From NCBI RefSeq assembly GCF_001429245.1, contig NZ_LMJE01000008.1, forward strand, positions 62,001 to 126,000: 64,000 nt of DNA, written 5' to 3'. How positions within the stretch are numbered: position 1 is the first letter of the stretch; each line of letters begins with the position of its first letter. Position numbers and translations under genes: made by a program. Below, one piece after another: positions 1-8,791 of the stretch. The notes beneath the pieces are model-generated. The model saw only the letters and a program-made list of their open reading frames with translations, was not told the DNA's origin and ran no database searches. The stretch comes from Rhizobium sp. Root274 (GTDB taxonomy: Bacteria > Pseudomonadota > Alphaproteobacteria > Rhizobiales > Rhizobiaceae).

Positions 1-1
1 C

Positions 2-157
2 GCTCTCTCAGCTGTGCATGGCTATTTTGCCAAGTCTGCTCGGCTGTTCGGAGAAGGTCTTTACGTCAGAACTCCACGCTTTTGGCGGATCATGAATGAA
101 GCGCCGACTTTGTTGATGATCGCGATCGTGATCCTGGTCGTGGTGAAACCCTTCTGA
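2..157 (+). CDS. hemJ: Protoporphyrinogen oxidase HemJ, C-terminal 51 residues
   Basis: Reading frame 2 is open from the window edge to a TGA at 155-157. It encodes the tail of a small membrane protein ending in a hydrophobic helix (TLLMIAIVILVVV) followed by KPF. This NEAPTLLMI...VVVKPF ending is typical of HemJ, the haem-containing inner-membrane enzyme that oxidises protoporphyrinogen IX to protoporphyrin IX. HemJ lies directly before rho in rhizobial chromosomes, as here. The start codon lies outside the window. Confidence 0.82.
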   Translation, partial: ALSAVHGYFAKSARLFGEGLYVRTPRFWRIMNEAPTLLMIAIVILVVVKPF

Positions 158-348
158 TCGATCTTCGGCTTCTCGTTTATTTTAATTGCGGTCGGCTTTT
201 CGCTTGCGGTCAAATGCGTGAATCGCTATTTTCGCGCCACTTCTCCTTTTGGCTTGCGTAACATTCAGTCATTTGCGGCCCTCGCATCGTACCGAATTCC
301 ACCAGCTCGCCGCTCCCCAGAAAAATCCAGAATAACGTGGTCCTCTTC

Positions 349-1614
349 ATGGCTGAAATGAAGCTACAAGAACTCAAGAGCAAATCTCCGACCGATCTGC
401 TGACCTTTGCTGAATCGCTTGAAGTCGAAAACGCGAGCACGATGCGCAAGCAGGAGCTCATGTTCGCCATCCTCAAGATGCTGGCGAGCCAGGATGTCGA
501 GATCATCGGCGAAGGGGTCGTGGAAGTTCTTCAGGACGGCTTCGGGTTCTTGCGGTCTGCCAATGCCAATTATCTGCCCGGTCCTGATGATATCTATATC
601 TCACCCTCCCAGATCCGCCGCTTCTCGTTGAAGACGGGCGACACGGTTGAGGGTCCGATCCGCGGACCGAAAGAAGGCGAACGCTACTTCGCCCTGCTCA
701 AGGTCAACACGATCAATTTCGAGGATCCGGAAAAGATCCGTCACAAGGTTCACTTCGACAACTTGACCCCGCTCTATCCGAACGAGCGGTTCAAGATGGA
801 GCTGGACATCCCCACGTCGAAGGATCTGTCGGCGCGTGTGATTGATCTCGTTGCACCGCTTGGCAAGGGCCAGCGCGGCCTGATCGTCGCGCCGCCGCGC
901 ACCGGCAAGACGGTGCTGCTGCAGAATATCGCTCATTCCATCACGGCCAATCATCCGGAATGTTATCTGATCGTCTTGCTGATCGACGAGCGCCCGGAAG
1001 AAGTCACGGACATGCAGCGCTCGGTCAAGGGTGAGGTTGTCTCCTCGACCTTCGACGAGCCTGCAGTTCGCCACGTTCAGGTCGCCGAAATGGTGATCGA
1101 GAAGGCGAAGCGTCTGGTCGAGCACGGCCGCGACGTCGTCATCCTGCTCGATTCGATCACACGTCTCGGCCGCGCTTACAACACGGTTGTCCCATCCTCC
1201 GGCAAGGTTCTAACCGGTGGTGTCGACGCGAACGCGCTCCAGCGCCCGAAGCGTTTCTTTGGTGCCGCTCGTAACATCGAAGAAGGTGGATCTCTGACCA
1301 TCATTGCCACCGCGCTGATCGATACCGGCAGCCGAATGGATGAAGTGATCTTCGAAGAGTTCAAGGGCACTGGCAACTCGGAAATTGTGCTCGACCGCAA
1401 GGTCGCAGACAAGCGCATCTTCCCGTCGATGGATATTCTGAAGTCCGGGACTCGCAAGGAAGACCTGCTTGTTCCGCGCCAGGATCTGCAGAAGATTTTC
1501 GTTTTGCGTCGTATCCTCGCACCGATGGGCACGACCGATGCGATCGAATTCCTCATCGACAAGCTCAAGCAGACGAAGAACAACGGCGACTTCTTCGACT
1601 CGATGAACACCTAA
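349..1614 (+). CDS. rho: Transcription termination factor Rho
   Basis: Hexameric RNA-dependent ATPase/translocase that ends transcription of untranslated RNA. The 421-residue product has the N-terminal Rho helical domain, the cold-shock-like RNA-binding domain (DGFGFLR near residue 60), the Walker A loop APPRTGKT near residue 180, Walker B ([10 protein letters not shown]) and the secondary RNA site around VLTGGVD. I chose ATG 349 (MAEMKLQEL) over the in-frame GTG 337 because it gives the usual alphaproteobacterial N-terminus and length. No strong Shine-Dalgarno is visible at either start. It sits between hemJ and mnmE on the same strand, the usual rhizobial order. Confidence 0.97.
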   Translation: MAEMKLQELKSKSPTDLLTFAESLEVENASTMRKQELMFAILKMLASQDVEIIGEGVVEVLQDGFGFLRSANANYLPGPDDIYISPSQIRRFSLKTGDTVEGPIRGPKEGERYFALLKVNTINFEDPEKIRHKVHFDNLTPLYPNERFKMELDIPTSKDLSARVIDLVAPLGKGQRGLIVAPPRTGKTVLLQNIAHSITANHPECYLIVLLIDERPEEVTDMQRSVKGEVVSSTFDEPAVRHVQVAEMVIEKAKRLVEHGRDVVILLDSITRLGRAYNTVVPSSGKVLTGGVDANALQRPKRFFGAARNIEEGGSLTIIATALIDTGSRMDEVIFEEFKGTGNSEIVLDRKVADKRIFPSMDILKSGTRKEDLLVPRQDLQKIFVLRRILAPMGTTDAIEFLIDKLKQTKNNGDFFDSMNT

Positions 1615-1622
1615 AGCGGATC

Positions 1623-1640
1623 CGGCCGCTTCGGCGGCCG
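1623..1640 (+). terminator. UUCG-capped stem-loop between rho and mnmE
   Basis: Perfect 7-bp GC stem (CGGCCGC / GCGGCCG) closed by a TTCG tetraloop, 8 nt after the rho stop codon. UUCG loops closed by C-G are exceptionally stable in RNA. No T-run follows, so it is more likely an mRNA-stabilising or processing hairpin, or a weak terminator, than a classical intrinsic terminator. Confidence 0.5.
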
Positions 1641-1666
1641 TATTGCTATCGACGAGGAGCAAACGG

Positions 1667-2995
1667 TTGGCGGCTTTGTCGGATACCATTTTTGCTCTTT
1701 CGTCGGGCGCAGTGCCCTCCGGCGTTGCCGTTCTCCGGATCAGCGGACCACAGGCCATTGAGGTTTCTTCTGTTCTCTGCAACAGACAATTGCCGCCGCC
1801 TCGCATAGCCGGTCTGAGAAGGCTCTATCTACCTGAGGGCGAGTTCCTCGATCAGGGTCTGGTGCTTGTCTTTCCCGGGCCCAATTCCTTCACCGGCGAA
1901 GATTGCGTCGAGCTCCATCTTCATGGAAGCCGGGCCGTCGTTGCAGCCGCTCTCGACTCCTTAGCCGGATTCGAAGGGCTGCGAATGGCGGAACCGGGAG
2001 AGTTTTCGCGGAGAGCATTCCAGAACGGAAAGCTCGACCTGGTCGAAGCAGAGGGACTGTCTGACCTTCTTGCTGCAGAAACCGAAATGCAGCGCCGTCT
2101 GGCAGTGGAACAGGCGAATGGACATTTCTCTCGTATCTATGAGGGCTGGCGCGAGAAGCTTATCTTTGCCCGCGCTATGATCGAAGCTGAGCTCGACTTC
2201 AGTGACGAAGGTGATATTCCCGGTTCCGTTTCCGACCGCATCTGGTCTGAGATTGAGCAACTGACTGTAGAGATGGATGAAACCATTCGGAGTCAGAAAT
2301 CCGGCGAAATCATCAGGGATGGTTTCAAGATTGCCCTGGCAGGGGCACCGAATGCCGGCAAGTCCAGCCTGCTGAATGCGCTTGTTCAGAGAGACGTTGC
2401 AATCGTAACTGATATTGCCGGAACCACGCGAGACATCCTCCGCTGTGAACTCGATCTCGACGGATATAAGGTCGAACTCTTTGACACGGCGGGCCTGAGG
2501 GACACGGATGAGGTAGTCGAACGGGAGGGCATCAGGCGCGCAGAGCGGGTGATCGCCGAGGCGGATCTTGTCTTGCATCTCGTTGATCTCAGCGACGCTG
2601 GACCCGTCGATTGCTTGGACGGTGCCGCAGTATGGCGCGTCGGGACGAAGCTGGACAGGTTGAGTGGAGAAGCATCCAGTCTCGGCGGATTCGCGACGTT
2701 TCTGTCTTCGGTGACCGGAGAGGGATTACAAGACCTCCGTAGGCTCATCGTTCAGGAGATTAAACAGCGTACGTCGACCGAAAGTCTCGCAGTACCAAGC
2801 CGTTTACGGCAGGTGCAGAATATTGTATCTGCCTGTACTCATCTCCAGGAAGCGCTTTGTCAGTGGGAGAAGCCCTTAGAATTGCGCGCGGAGGATCTGC
2901 GTCTCGCCTCAGACGATCTCGCGAGGTTGACGGGACGAATCGATACCGAAACACTTCTCGGGAAGATCTTCTCTGAGTTCTGTGTCGGCAAGTGA
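1667..2995 (+). CDS. mnmE: tRNA uridine-5-carboxymethylaminomethyl synthesis GTPase MnmE (TrmE)
   Basis: Partner of MnmG in making the cmnm5 modification at wobble uridine 34. It has the N-terminal folate-binding TrmE domain (SSGAVPSGVAVLRISG, then EDCVELHLHG), an embedded G domain with G1 GAPNAGKSS, G2 AGTTRD, G3 DTAG and a G4 of TKLD type, and the catalytic C-terminal FCVGK (normally FCIGK). I chose TTG 1667 because GAGGAG at 1654-1659 is well spaced before it and it gives 442 residues, the family length; the open frame extends to TTG 1643. Its stop codon lies inside a parS-like palindrome. Confidence 0.96.
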   Translation: MAALSDTIFALSSGAVPSGVAVLRISGPQAIEVSSVLCNRQLPPPRIAGLRRLYLPEGEFLDQGLVLVFPGPNSFTGEDCVELHLHGSRAVVAAALDSLAGFEGLRMAEPGEFSRRAFQNGKLDLVEAEGLSDLLAAETEMQRRLAVEQANGHFSRIYEGWREKLIFARAMIEAELDFSDEGDIPGSVSDRIWSEIEQLTVEMDETIRSQKSGEIIRDGFKIALAGAPNAGKSSLLNALVQRDVAIVTDIAGTTRDILRCELDLDGYKVELFDTAGLRDTDEVVEREGIRRAERVIAEADLVLHLVDLSDAGPVDCLDGAAVWRVGTKLDRLSGEASSLGGFATFLSSVTGEGLQDLRRLIVQEIKQRTSTESLAVPSRLRQVQNIVSACTHLQEALCQWEKPLELRAEDLRLASDDLARLTGRIDTETLLGKIFSEFCVGK

Positions 2996-3008
2996 TTCAC
3001 GTGAAACA
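2993..3008. promoter_or_regulatory. parS: parS centromere-like site 1
   Basis: TGATTCACGTGAAACA matches the alphaproteobacterial ParB-binding palindrome TGTTTCACGTGAAACA at 15 of 16 positions. It spans the mnmE stop codon and the mnmE-mnmG gap, about 3.3 kb upstream of parB. ParB loads here and spreads to organise and segregate the origin region. The assignment rests on the motif plus the neighbouring parAB genes. Confidence 0.85.
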
Positions 3009-3025
3009 TGGCCGAGGGTTCTTTT

Positions 3026-4891
3026 ATGACAACGCATTATGACGTCATTGTCGTTGGCGGGGGACATGCCGGCACGGAAGCCGCGGCAGCTGCTGCCCGC
3101 ATGGGCGCAATAACCCTGCTCGTCACGCATAAACGCGAGACCATTGGAACAATGTCCTGTAATCCGGCGATCGGCGGACTGGGCAAAGGCCATCTCGTGC
3201 GGGAGATTGACGCTCTTGATGGTGTCATGGGAAGAGCGGCAGATCGCGGTGGCATTCAATTTCGCATGCTGAACCGGAAGAAGGGTCCTGCAGTTTGGGG
3301 TCCACGAACGCAAGCTGATCGGCGCCTCTATAAAACCGCGGTTCAGGACATACTGGCGGAAGTTCCCCGTCTTTCCATTGCCGAAGGCGGTGTTCTGGCG
3401 CTCCACCGAGCCGGAAGCGAAATAAACGGCGTGGTTCTTGATTCCGGAGAGCTGGTTCTTGCAAAGGCTGTCGTTCTCACGACCGGGACTTTTCTCCAAG
3501 GTTTGATCCACATCGGTGATCGTCGAACACCTGCGGGTCGTGCTGGAGAAGCGCCGAGCCTCGGCCTCAGCGACGATCTTGCAGCTTTTGGCCTGAAGCT
3601 GGGCCGGCTGAAGACTGGCACTCCAGCCCGCCTTGATGGCCGAACTATTGCTTGGGATCAGCTTGAGATGCAGGAGGCGGACGAGGTCCCCACACCCTTT
3701 TCCTTCATGACGGATCGTATCGAAACGAGGCAAATCAGCTGCGGCATTACGCGAACGACGGCAGAGACACATCGTATCATCAGGGAAAACATCCACCGTT
3801 CCGCGATGTATTCTGGACAGATCGAAGGCATTGGCCCGCGATATTGCCCGTCGATTGAAGACAAGATTAATCGTTTTGGCGATCGCGATGGCCACCAGGT
3901 TTTTCTTGAGCCGGAGGGCCTGGATGATGACACTGTCTATCCGAATGGAATTTCAACGTCTCTGCCAGAAGATGTTCAGGTAGCAATGATCCGCTCCATA
4001 CCGGGATTGGAGCAGGTTCAGATCCGGCAGTATGGCTACGCGATAGAGTATGACTATGTCGACCCGACGCAACTTGATTTGTCTTTGGCTGTAAAATCCA
4101 CAAAAGGACTGTATCTGGCTGGCCAAATCAACGGCACTACAGGATATGAAGAAGCGGGCGCTCAAGGCCTGGTTGCCGGAATTAATGCGGCGCTCTTTGC
4201 ATCTGCGCGAGAGCCTGTCCATTTCAACCGGACGGACTCGTATATCGGGGTCATGATTGATGATCTAACCACGCGCGGGGTGACCGAGCCCTATCGCATG
4301 TTCACGTCCAGGGCGGAATATCGTTTGTCTTTACGGGCGGATAACGCAGATATGCGTCTGACGCCGAAGGGGATCGAGATCGGCTGTGTCGGAAATGCAC
4401 GTGCAGAGCGTTTCTTGTCCTATTCGGACAAGCGCTCCAAGCTGTCTTTGCAGTTGGCGTCCCTAACGGCTTCTCCCAAAGAGATGGAAGCAGCGGGTGT
4501 GTCGGTCAATCAAGATGGCCGGCGGCGTACGGCAGCAGAGATTCTATCTTACCCAGATAGATCTTGGGATGACGTCTGCCGACTTTGGCCTGCCCTTGCG
4601 GACGTAGAAGCGCCTATTGCGGAAGCCGTGCGGATCGATGCCCTTTATGCAGTCTATCTGGAGCGCCAGTCCACCGACATTGCGCGCGTCACGTCAGAAG
4701 AAGCTCGAATTATCCCCCGCGATTTCGATTATGAGTCGATCTCGGGGCTGTCCAATGAGCTAAAACTGAAGCTTGCTCGGCAAAGACCGAACAACATTGC
4801 CCAAGCGGCCCGAATCGAGGGGATGACTCCCGCAGCAGTCGCACTGCTCATCACCCTCTTACGGAAATCCAGCGAGCGGTTGGCATCGTGA
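3026..4891 (+). CDS. mnmG: tRNA uridine-5-carboxymethylaminomethyl synthesis FAD enzyme MnmG (GidA)
   Basis: FAD-dependent partner of MnmE in U34 wobble modification. The Rossmann FAD motif is at the N-terminus ([16 protein letters not shown]). The family signatures CNPAIGG and [16 protein letters not shown] follow, and a second FAD-contact region reads [12 protein letters not shown]. The C-terminal helical MnmE/tRNA-binding region ends near the stop. I prefer ATG 3026 (MTTHYDVI) because GAGGG at 3014-3018 is correctly spaced and it gives 621 residues; ATG 3008 in frame overlaps the parS site. The stop overlaps the rsmG start by 4 nt. Confidence 0.96.
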   Translation: MTTHYDVIVVGGGHAGTEAAAAAARMGAITLLVTHKRETIGTMSCNPAIGGLGKGHLVREIDALDGVMGRAADRGGIQFRMLNRKKGPAVWGPRTQADRRLYKTAVQDILAEVPRLSIAEGGVLALHRAGSEINGVVLDSGELVLAKAVVLTTGTFLQGLIHIGDRRTPAGRAGEAPSLGLSDDLAAFGLKLGRLKTGTPARLDGRTIAWDQLEMQEADEVPTPFSFMTDRIETRQISCGITRTTAETHRIIRENIHRSAMYSGQIEGIGPRYCPSIEDKINRFGDRDGHQVFLEPEGLDDDTVYPNGISTSLPEDVQVAMIRSIPGLEQVQIRQYGYAIEYDYVDPTQLDLSLAVKSTKGLYLAGQINGTTGYEEAGAQGLVAGINAALFASAREPVHFNRTDSYIGVMIDDLTTRGVTEPYRMFTSRAEYRLSLRADNADMRLTPKGIEIGCVGNARAERFLSYSDKRSKLSLQLASLTASPKEMEAAGVSVNQDGRRRTAAEILSYPDRSWDDVCRLWPALADVEAPIAEAVRIDALYAVYLERQSTDIARVTSEEARIIPRDFDYESISGLSNELKLKLARQRPNNIAQAARIEGMTPAAVALLITLLRKSSERLAS

Positions 4892-5511
4892 ACAGACCAA
4901 ATATACACGCTCATGTTTCACGTGAAACGCAGGACCGGCTCGATAAATTTGCAGCGCTATTTTTAAAATGGGCGTCGAAAATTAATCTGGTGGCACCTTC
5001 TACGACCGAACAGCTCTGGACGCGTCATATTGCGGACTCGTTGCAAATCCGAAATATAATGCCCGAGCCGGCAAACTGGATTGATCTTGGCAGTGGCGGC
5101 GGGTTTCCAGGTATCGTCACCGCGATTACCCTCGCAGAACGAGGTGAAGGTTGGGTCCACATGGTTGAGAGCAACCACAAGAAATGTGGCTTTCTGCGCA
5201 TGGCGCTGATCGAGACGGCGGGTCGAGGATCAGTCCACCCGCTTCGCATTGAAGACGCGCCGAAAAGTCTGAAGGCTCCAGACGTTATTTCCGCGCGCGC
5301 GCTCGCAGACCTTGATCAGCTTTTTGTCTTCAGCGAGCCATGGGGCCGGCAAAACTCCGCGATGAAGATGCTCTTCCACAAAGGTCGGGATTATCAGGCA
5401 GAGATCGAGAAAGCGCGTGGCCGATGGGCTTTTGATCTGATAATACACGAGAGCGTCGTCGAAGCAGATTCCGTCATTCTGGAAATCTCCTCGCTTGAGC
5501 GCAGGGCCTAA
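4888..5511 (+). CDS. rsmG: 16S rRNA (guanine-527-N7)-methyltransferase RsmG (GidB)
   Basis: SAM-dependent methyltransferase that makes m7G527 in 16S rRNA; its loss often gives low-level streptomycin resistance. It has 207 residues, a SAM-binding motif [12 protein letters not shown] near residue 67 and ISARALADL later in the fold. It starts at GTG 4888, overlapping the mnmG TGA (GTGA), so translation is probably coupled. The N-terminal codons HVSRET are formed by a parS-like palindrome, so this stretch of protein is dictated by a DNA site. Confidence 0.95.
   Translation: MNRPNIHAHVSRETQDRLDKFAALFLKWASKINLVAPSTTEQLWTRHIADSLQIRNIMPEPANWIDLGSGGGFPGIVTAITLAERGEGWVHMVESNHKKCGFLRMALIETAGRGSVHPLRIEDAPKSLKAPDVISARALADLDQLFVFSEPWGRQNSAMKMLFHKGRDYQAEIEKARGRWAFDLIIHESVVEADSVILEISSLERRA
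4914..4929. promoter_or_regulatory. parS: parS centromere-like site 2, inside rsmG
   Basis: TGTTTCACGTGAAACG matches the TGTTTCACGTGAAACA palindrome at 15 of 16 positions. It lies within codons 9-14 of rsmG, 1.4 kb before the parB start. It is about 1.9 kb from site 1, which fits a cluster of origin-proximal ParB nucleation sites. Confidence 0.9.
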
Positions 5512-5526
5512 GAACTCGGGTGCCAG

Positions 5527-6321
5527 ATGAACATCGCAAAGAACCGTATCATCACCATTGCCAACCAAAAAGGCGGCGTTGGAAAGACGACGACTGCCAT
5601 TAATCTGGCAACCGCGCTTGCAGCAATTGGCGAGCGTGTTTTGATCGTTGATCTCGATCCACAGGGCAATGCGAGCACCGGCCTTGGCATCGATCGCCGT
5701 GATCGTGTCTTGTCGTCCTATGATGTCTTGGTAGGAACCCATTCGGTTTCACAGGCGGTGCTTGAGACGGCCGTGCCAAACCTCTCCATCATTCCCTCGA
5801 CCATGGACCTGCTTGGTTTTGAGATGGAAATCTCGCAGCAGGCGGACAGGGTTTTCCGGCTGCGCAAGGCGCTCAATCTGGATGATGCCAAGGTGTACAG
5901 CTATGTCCTGCTCGACTGCCCTCCGTCGTTCAACTTGTTGACGATGAACGCCATGGCGGCAGCGCATTCGGTGCTTGTGCCTTTGCAGTGCGAATTCTTT
6001 GCTCTTGAAGGGCTTAGCCAGTTGCTGGAGACGATCAACCAGGTGCGGCAGACCGTGAATCCGTCTCTCGACATTCAAGGCATCGTGCTGACGATGTTTG
6101 ATTCCCGCAACAACCTGGCGCAGCAGGTTGTGAACGATGTTCGTGAACATCTCGGAGAGAAAGTCTATACAACGCTCATTCCCCGGAATGTTCGCGTTTC
6201 CGAGGCGCCCTCTTACGGCAAGCCCGCCATCCTTTACGATCTGAAATGCGCCGGAAGCCAAGCTTACCTCCAACTGGCTTCAGAGGTCATCCAGCGCGAA
6301 CGGCTGCGCAAAGCGGCGTAA
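5527..6321 (+). CDS. parA: Chromosome partitioning ATPase ParA
   Basis: Deviant Walker-type ATPase that forms the nucleoid gradient pulling ParB-parS complexes apart. The 264-residue product shows the deviant Walker A KGGVGKTT near residue 16, VDLDPQGNAS, and the Walker B-like VLLDCPPS. The C-terminal RNVRVSEAPSYGKP motif is typical of chromosomal ParA/Soj. It lies 15 nt after rsmG and 18 nt before parB in the conserved gidA-gidB-parA-parB order. Confidence 0.96.
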   Translation: MNIAKNRIITIANQKGGVGKTTTAINLATALAAIGERVLIVDLDPQGNASTGLGIDRRDRVLSSYDVLVGTHSVSQAVLETAVPNLSIIPSTMDLLGFEMEISQQADRVFRLRKALNLDDAKVYSYVLLDCPPSFNLLTMNAMAAAHSVLVPLQCEFFALEGLSQLLETINQVRQTVNPSLDIQGIVLTMFDSRNNLAQQVVNDVREHLGEKVYTTLIPRNVRVSEAPSYGKPAILYDLKCAGSQAYLQLASEVIQRERLRKAA

Positions 6322-6339
6322 TTCTACGAGGATACGAGT

Positions 6340-7224
6340 ATGAGTGAAGACGTATCGAAGCGGCGCCTCGGGCGCGGCCTGGCAGCTCTGATCGGGGAGA
6401 TGGATCAACCTATCCCCGTTGGTGACACGCGCCCAAGCGTCAGCCCGGATCGCACCCTTCCAATCGAATTCGTCTCGCGGAGCCCGAAGAATCCTCGTCG
6501 CTATTTTGATGAGACGGAACTTCAGGATCTTGCCGGCTCTATCCGGCAGCATGGGATTGTGCAGCCGGTCGTCGTTCGCACCATCGCCGGTGGCAATCGT
6601 TATGAAATCATCGCGGGCGAACGCCGCTGGCGAGCTGCACAGCTTGCCGGGCTCGTGGAAATTCCTGTGATCATTCGCGACGTCGATGATCGGACGGCCC
6701 TAGAGCTGGCAATCGTAGAAAACGTGCAGCGGGCCGATCTCAACCCGTTGGAAGAAGCACTGGGTTATGACCAGCTGATTGCGGAGCATGGCTACACGCA
6801 GAATGATCTGGGCGAGATCATCGGCAAGAGCCGCAGTCATGTAGCCAACAGTCTGCGTCTCTTGAAGTTGCCGGAACCGGTCCGGGACATGCTTGCCGAG
6901 GGCACCCTCTCCGCGGGTCACGCCCGCGCGCTGGTGTCGACACCGGATCCCGTGAGCCTTGCCAAGGTCATCACTGCCAAGGGTATGTCGGTCCGCGACG
7001 CGGAGAAGCTGGCGCAGAACCACATCAAAGCGCAGACCGCATCTTCCCCGGCAGAGCCTCGCGGACAGAAGGATTCCGACACGATCGCGCTCGAGCGCAG
7101 CCTCACCGATCGTCTGGGATTGCAGGTTTCCATCAGCCATAAAGGCAGTGGTGGCCATATCAAGATAAGCTATGCGTCACTCGACCAGCTTGAGGAGATC
7201 TGCAGGCTTCTCGAAGCGCGTTAG
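6340..7224 (+). CDS. parB: Chromosome partitioning CTPase/DNA-binding protein ParB
   Basis: Binds parS, hydrolyses CTP and slides along DNA as a clamp. Of 294 residues, the N-terminal ParB/Srx domain holds the GERRWRAAQLAG (CTP/box II) motif and ENVQRADLNPLEEA. The helix-turn-helix parS reader follows (YTQNDLGEIIGKSRSHVANSL). The C-terminal dimerisation domain contains the GGHIKISYASLDQLEEI strand. The frame starts MSEDVSKRRLGRGLAALIG, the ParA-contacting N-terminus. Its stop overlaps the end of convergent holA by 4 nt, leaving no room for a terminator between them. Confidence 0.96.
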   Translation: MSEDVSKRRLGRGLAALIGEMDQPIPVGDTRPSVSPDRTLPIEFVSRSPKNPRRYFDETELQDLAGSIRQHGIVQPVVVRTIAGGNRYEIIAGERRWRAAQLAGLVEIPVIIRDVDDRTALELAIVENVQRADLNPLEEALGYDQLIAEHGYTQNDLGEIIGKSRSHVANSLRLLKLPEPVRDMLAEGTLSAGHARALVSTPDPVSLAKVITAKGMSVRDAEKLAQNHIKAQTASSPAEPRGQKDSDTIALERSLTDRLGLQVSISHKGSGGHIKISYASLDQLEEICRLLEAR

Positions 7225-8267
7225 GCGCGTCGATTGCGACGAGCGACTTGCAGTGTGGTTGCCAAGAGCGTTTGAATCGCGGCCTCGCCTTCGAGCGAGG
7301 CGCGCTGGCGGCCGATCAGGATGGCTGATTGCAGTCTGGACGCCTCGCGGCCCAGATCCGCACTGTTCCAGCTGCGTAACGTTTTTTCGATGACAGGCTT
7401 CCGGCGAAAATGGATCCCTCGGCCGAGGCTTTGCATGACCTGGGCCACCTGCTGCTGCTTGTCATCCATCTCCAGGCGCATGGCCTCAAGCAACTGAAAT
7501 TGTTTCATTGTTGACTGCAGGACGAGAAATACCGCCGTCTTTGACGCAATGACTTTCTGCACAGCATGCAAGAAGGCGTCAGCATCCCCATTCAAAACGG
7601 CATCCACGACCTCATCCGTTGACGTGGCGCTTGCGTCGCCAATGATGTCCAGCACGTGATGTTCATCGATCAGGTCGTCGTGCAGGCAGTAGAGAACGAG
7701 CTTTCGGATCTCATTCCGGGAGGCGACCCGATCGCCGCCTATCGATGCAAGGAGCAATTCGCGCGCGGCGGGTGTGATGCGCAGATTGGCCGATGCCAAT
7801 TCCTGATCGATGACTGCGTTGAGCGCACGTGCGTCGTCTTGGTAACAGGCGATGGACGCGACGGAACGATGCGATTCGCCCACCTTCCTGAGGGCCGAGC
7901 CCTTCTTCAGGTCGCCGGCTTCAACAATGACATAGCTCCCTTCAGGAGGATGGCTTCCCAGATGTTGGAGCGCGTCGACCAGCTGCTTTTCATTGGACGC
8001 GCCGCGGATCCAGATCAGCTTATCACCGCCAAACAGGCCGAAGGAATTGACCTCGTCGAGTAGCCGGCCGGGGTCGCTCTGGATGTCGCCGATATCCAGT
8101 TTTATCAAGGCAAAGCCGTCGTTCAGATCCACCCCGGTCACAGCCGCCAGAGCGCTTGCCCGCTCCGCGACCAATCCCTTATCGGGCCCATAGACGATAA
8201 AGATGCGATAAAGCTTCGCTTGCTTCTGTAAGAAGCCATCGACCTCGTGGGATTTGATCTCTGCCAT
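7221..8267 (-). CDS. holA: DNA polymerase III subunit delta
   Basis: Delta subunit of the clamp loader, which opens the beta clamp. The 348-residue product has the expected three-domain length; FIVYGPDKGLVAERA near residue 22 marks the AAA+-like first domain, and delta naturally lacks a functional ATPase site. The C-terminal helical domain ends in RRNRRA. It is the last gene of the minus-strand leuS-lptE-holA run, 8 nt after lptE. Confidence 0.92.
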   Translation of the reverse strand: MAEIKSHEVDGFLQKQAKLYRIFIVYGPDKGLVAERASALAAVTGVDLNDGFALIKLDIGDIQSDPGRLLDEVNSFGLFGGDKLIWIRGASNEKQLVDALQHLGSHPPEGSYVIVEAGDLKKGSALRKVGESHRSVASIACYQDDARALNAVIDQELASANLRITPAARELLLASIGGDRVASRNEIRKLVLYCLHDDLIDEHHVLDIIGDASATSTDEVVDAVLNGDADAFLHAVQKVIASKTAVFLVLQSTMKQFQLLEAMRLEMDDKQQQVAQVMQSLGRGIHFRRKPVIEKTLRSWNSADLGREASRLQSAILIGRQRASLEGEAAIQTLLATTLQVARRNRRA

Positions 8268-8275
8268 GGCCGCCT

Positions 8276-8791
8276 TTAGCGGCCCAAGGCCATGGTCAGA
8301 TCTGCGTAAATCAGTTCTGCCAGTTCACGGGCGGCCCGCGTCTCAGCATCCCGAACAGAACGCAGCTTGGCGAATTCCTGGCGCGGATAGTCGAAGAGTG
8401 CAACGGCCTGACGGCGGCCGGACTTCAGCACGGTATCGTCGGAAATCCGCTTGAGGGTATAGGTGCCGGTGGCGACCGCCCTGCCCGCATTTGCAGTGTC
8501 GGCTGCACGGTCGAGTAGTACGCCTTCGACGGTGCTGGTCACGTCCAGTTCCACCCGGTATTGCGGTGTCGTGGATTCAGCCCCGCCGGTCGTGAGGAAG
8601 AGAAGACGGTTGCGGGTTTCCAGACCAACACGTGAGTCTGCCGGAGAGTAGGCGATCGCGGCAAGGGTGGCCTTCGTCCTGCCGTCCGGATCCTGATACA
8701 GCGGGCGCGCCTGGCAGCCCGCGAGAAGCAATGCGCCTGCGATCAGAACCGAGCGTCGCAGCATTTTAGACTTCCGAGGTTCAGAGAACAA
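8276..8791 (-). CDS. lptE: LPS-assembly lipoprotein LptE
   Basis: Outer-membrane lipoprotein that plugs and assembles the LptD lipopolysaccharide translocon. It has an N-terminal signal with a lipobox (LLLAGC, Cys near residue 25), a conserved RPLY after the Cys, then a beta-rich domain. It overlaps the leuS stop by 11 nt if started at ATG 8791; ATG 8764 ([10 protein letters not shown]) gives a more classical signal peptide and is equally possible. The leuS-lptE-holA arrangement, as in many proteobacteria, supports the call in this fast-evolving family. Confidence 0.85.
   Translation of the reverse strand: MFSEPRKSKMLRRSVLIAGALLLAGCQARPLYQDPDGRTKATLAAIAYSPADSRVGLETRNRLLFLTTGGAESTTPQYRVELDVTSTVEGVLLDRAADTANAGRAVATGTYTLKRISDDTVLKSGRRQAVALFDYPRQEFAKLRSVRDAETRAARELAELIYADLTMALGR

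Noticed and set aside
2909..3895. 328-codon minus-strand frame
   Set aside because: Antisense to mnmE and mnmG, no ribosome binding site and no family motif.
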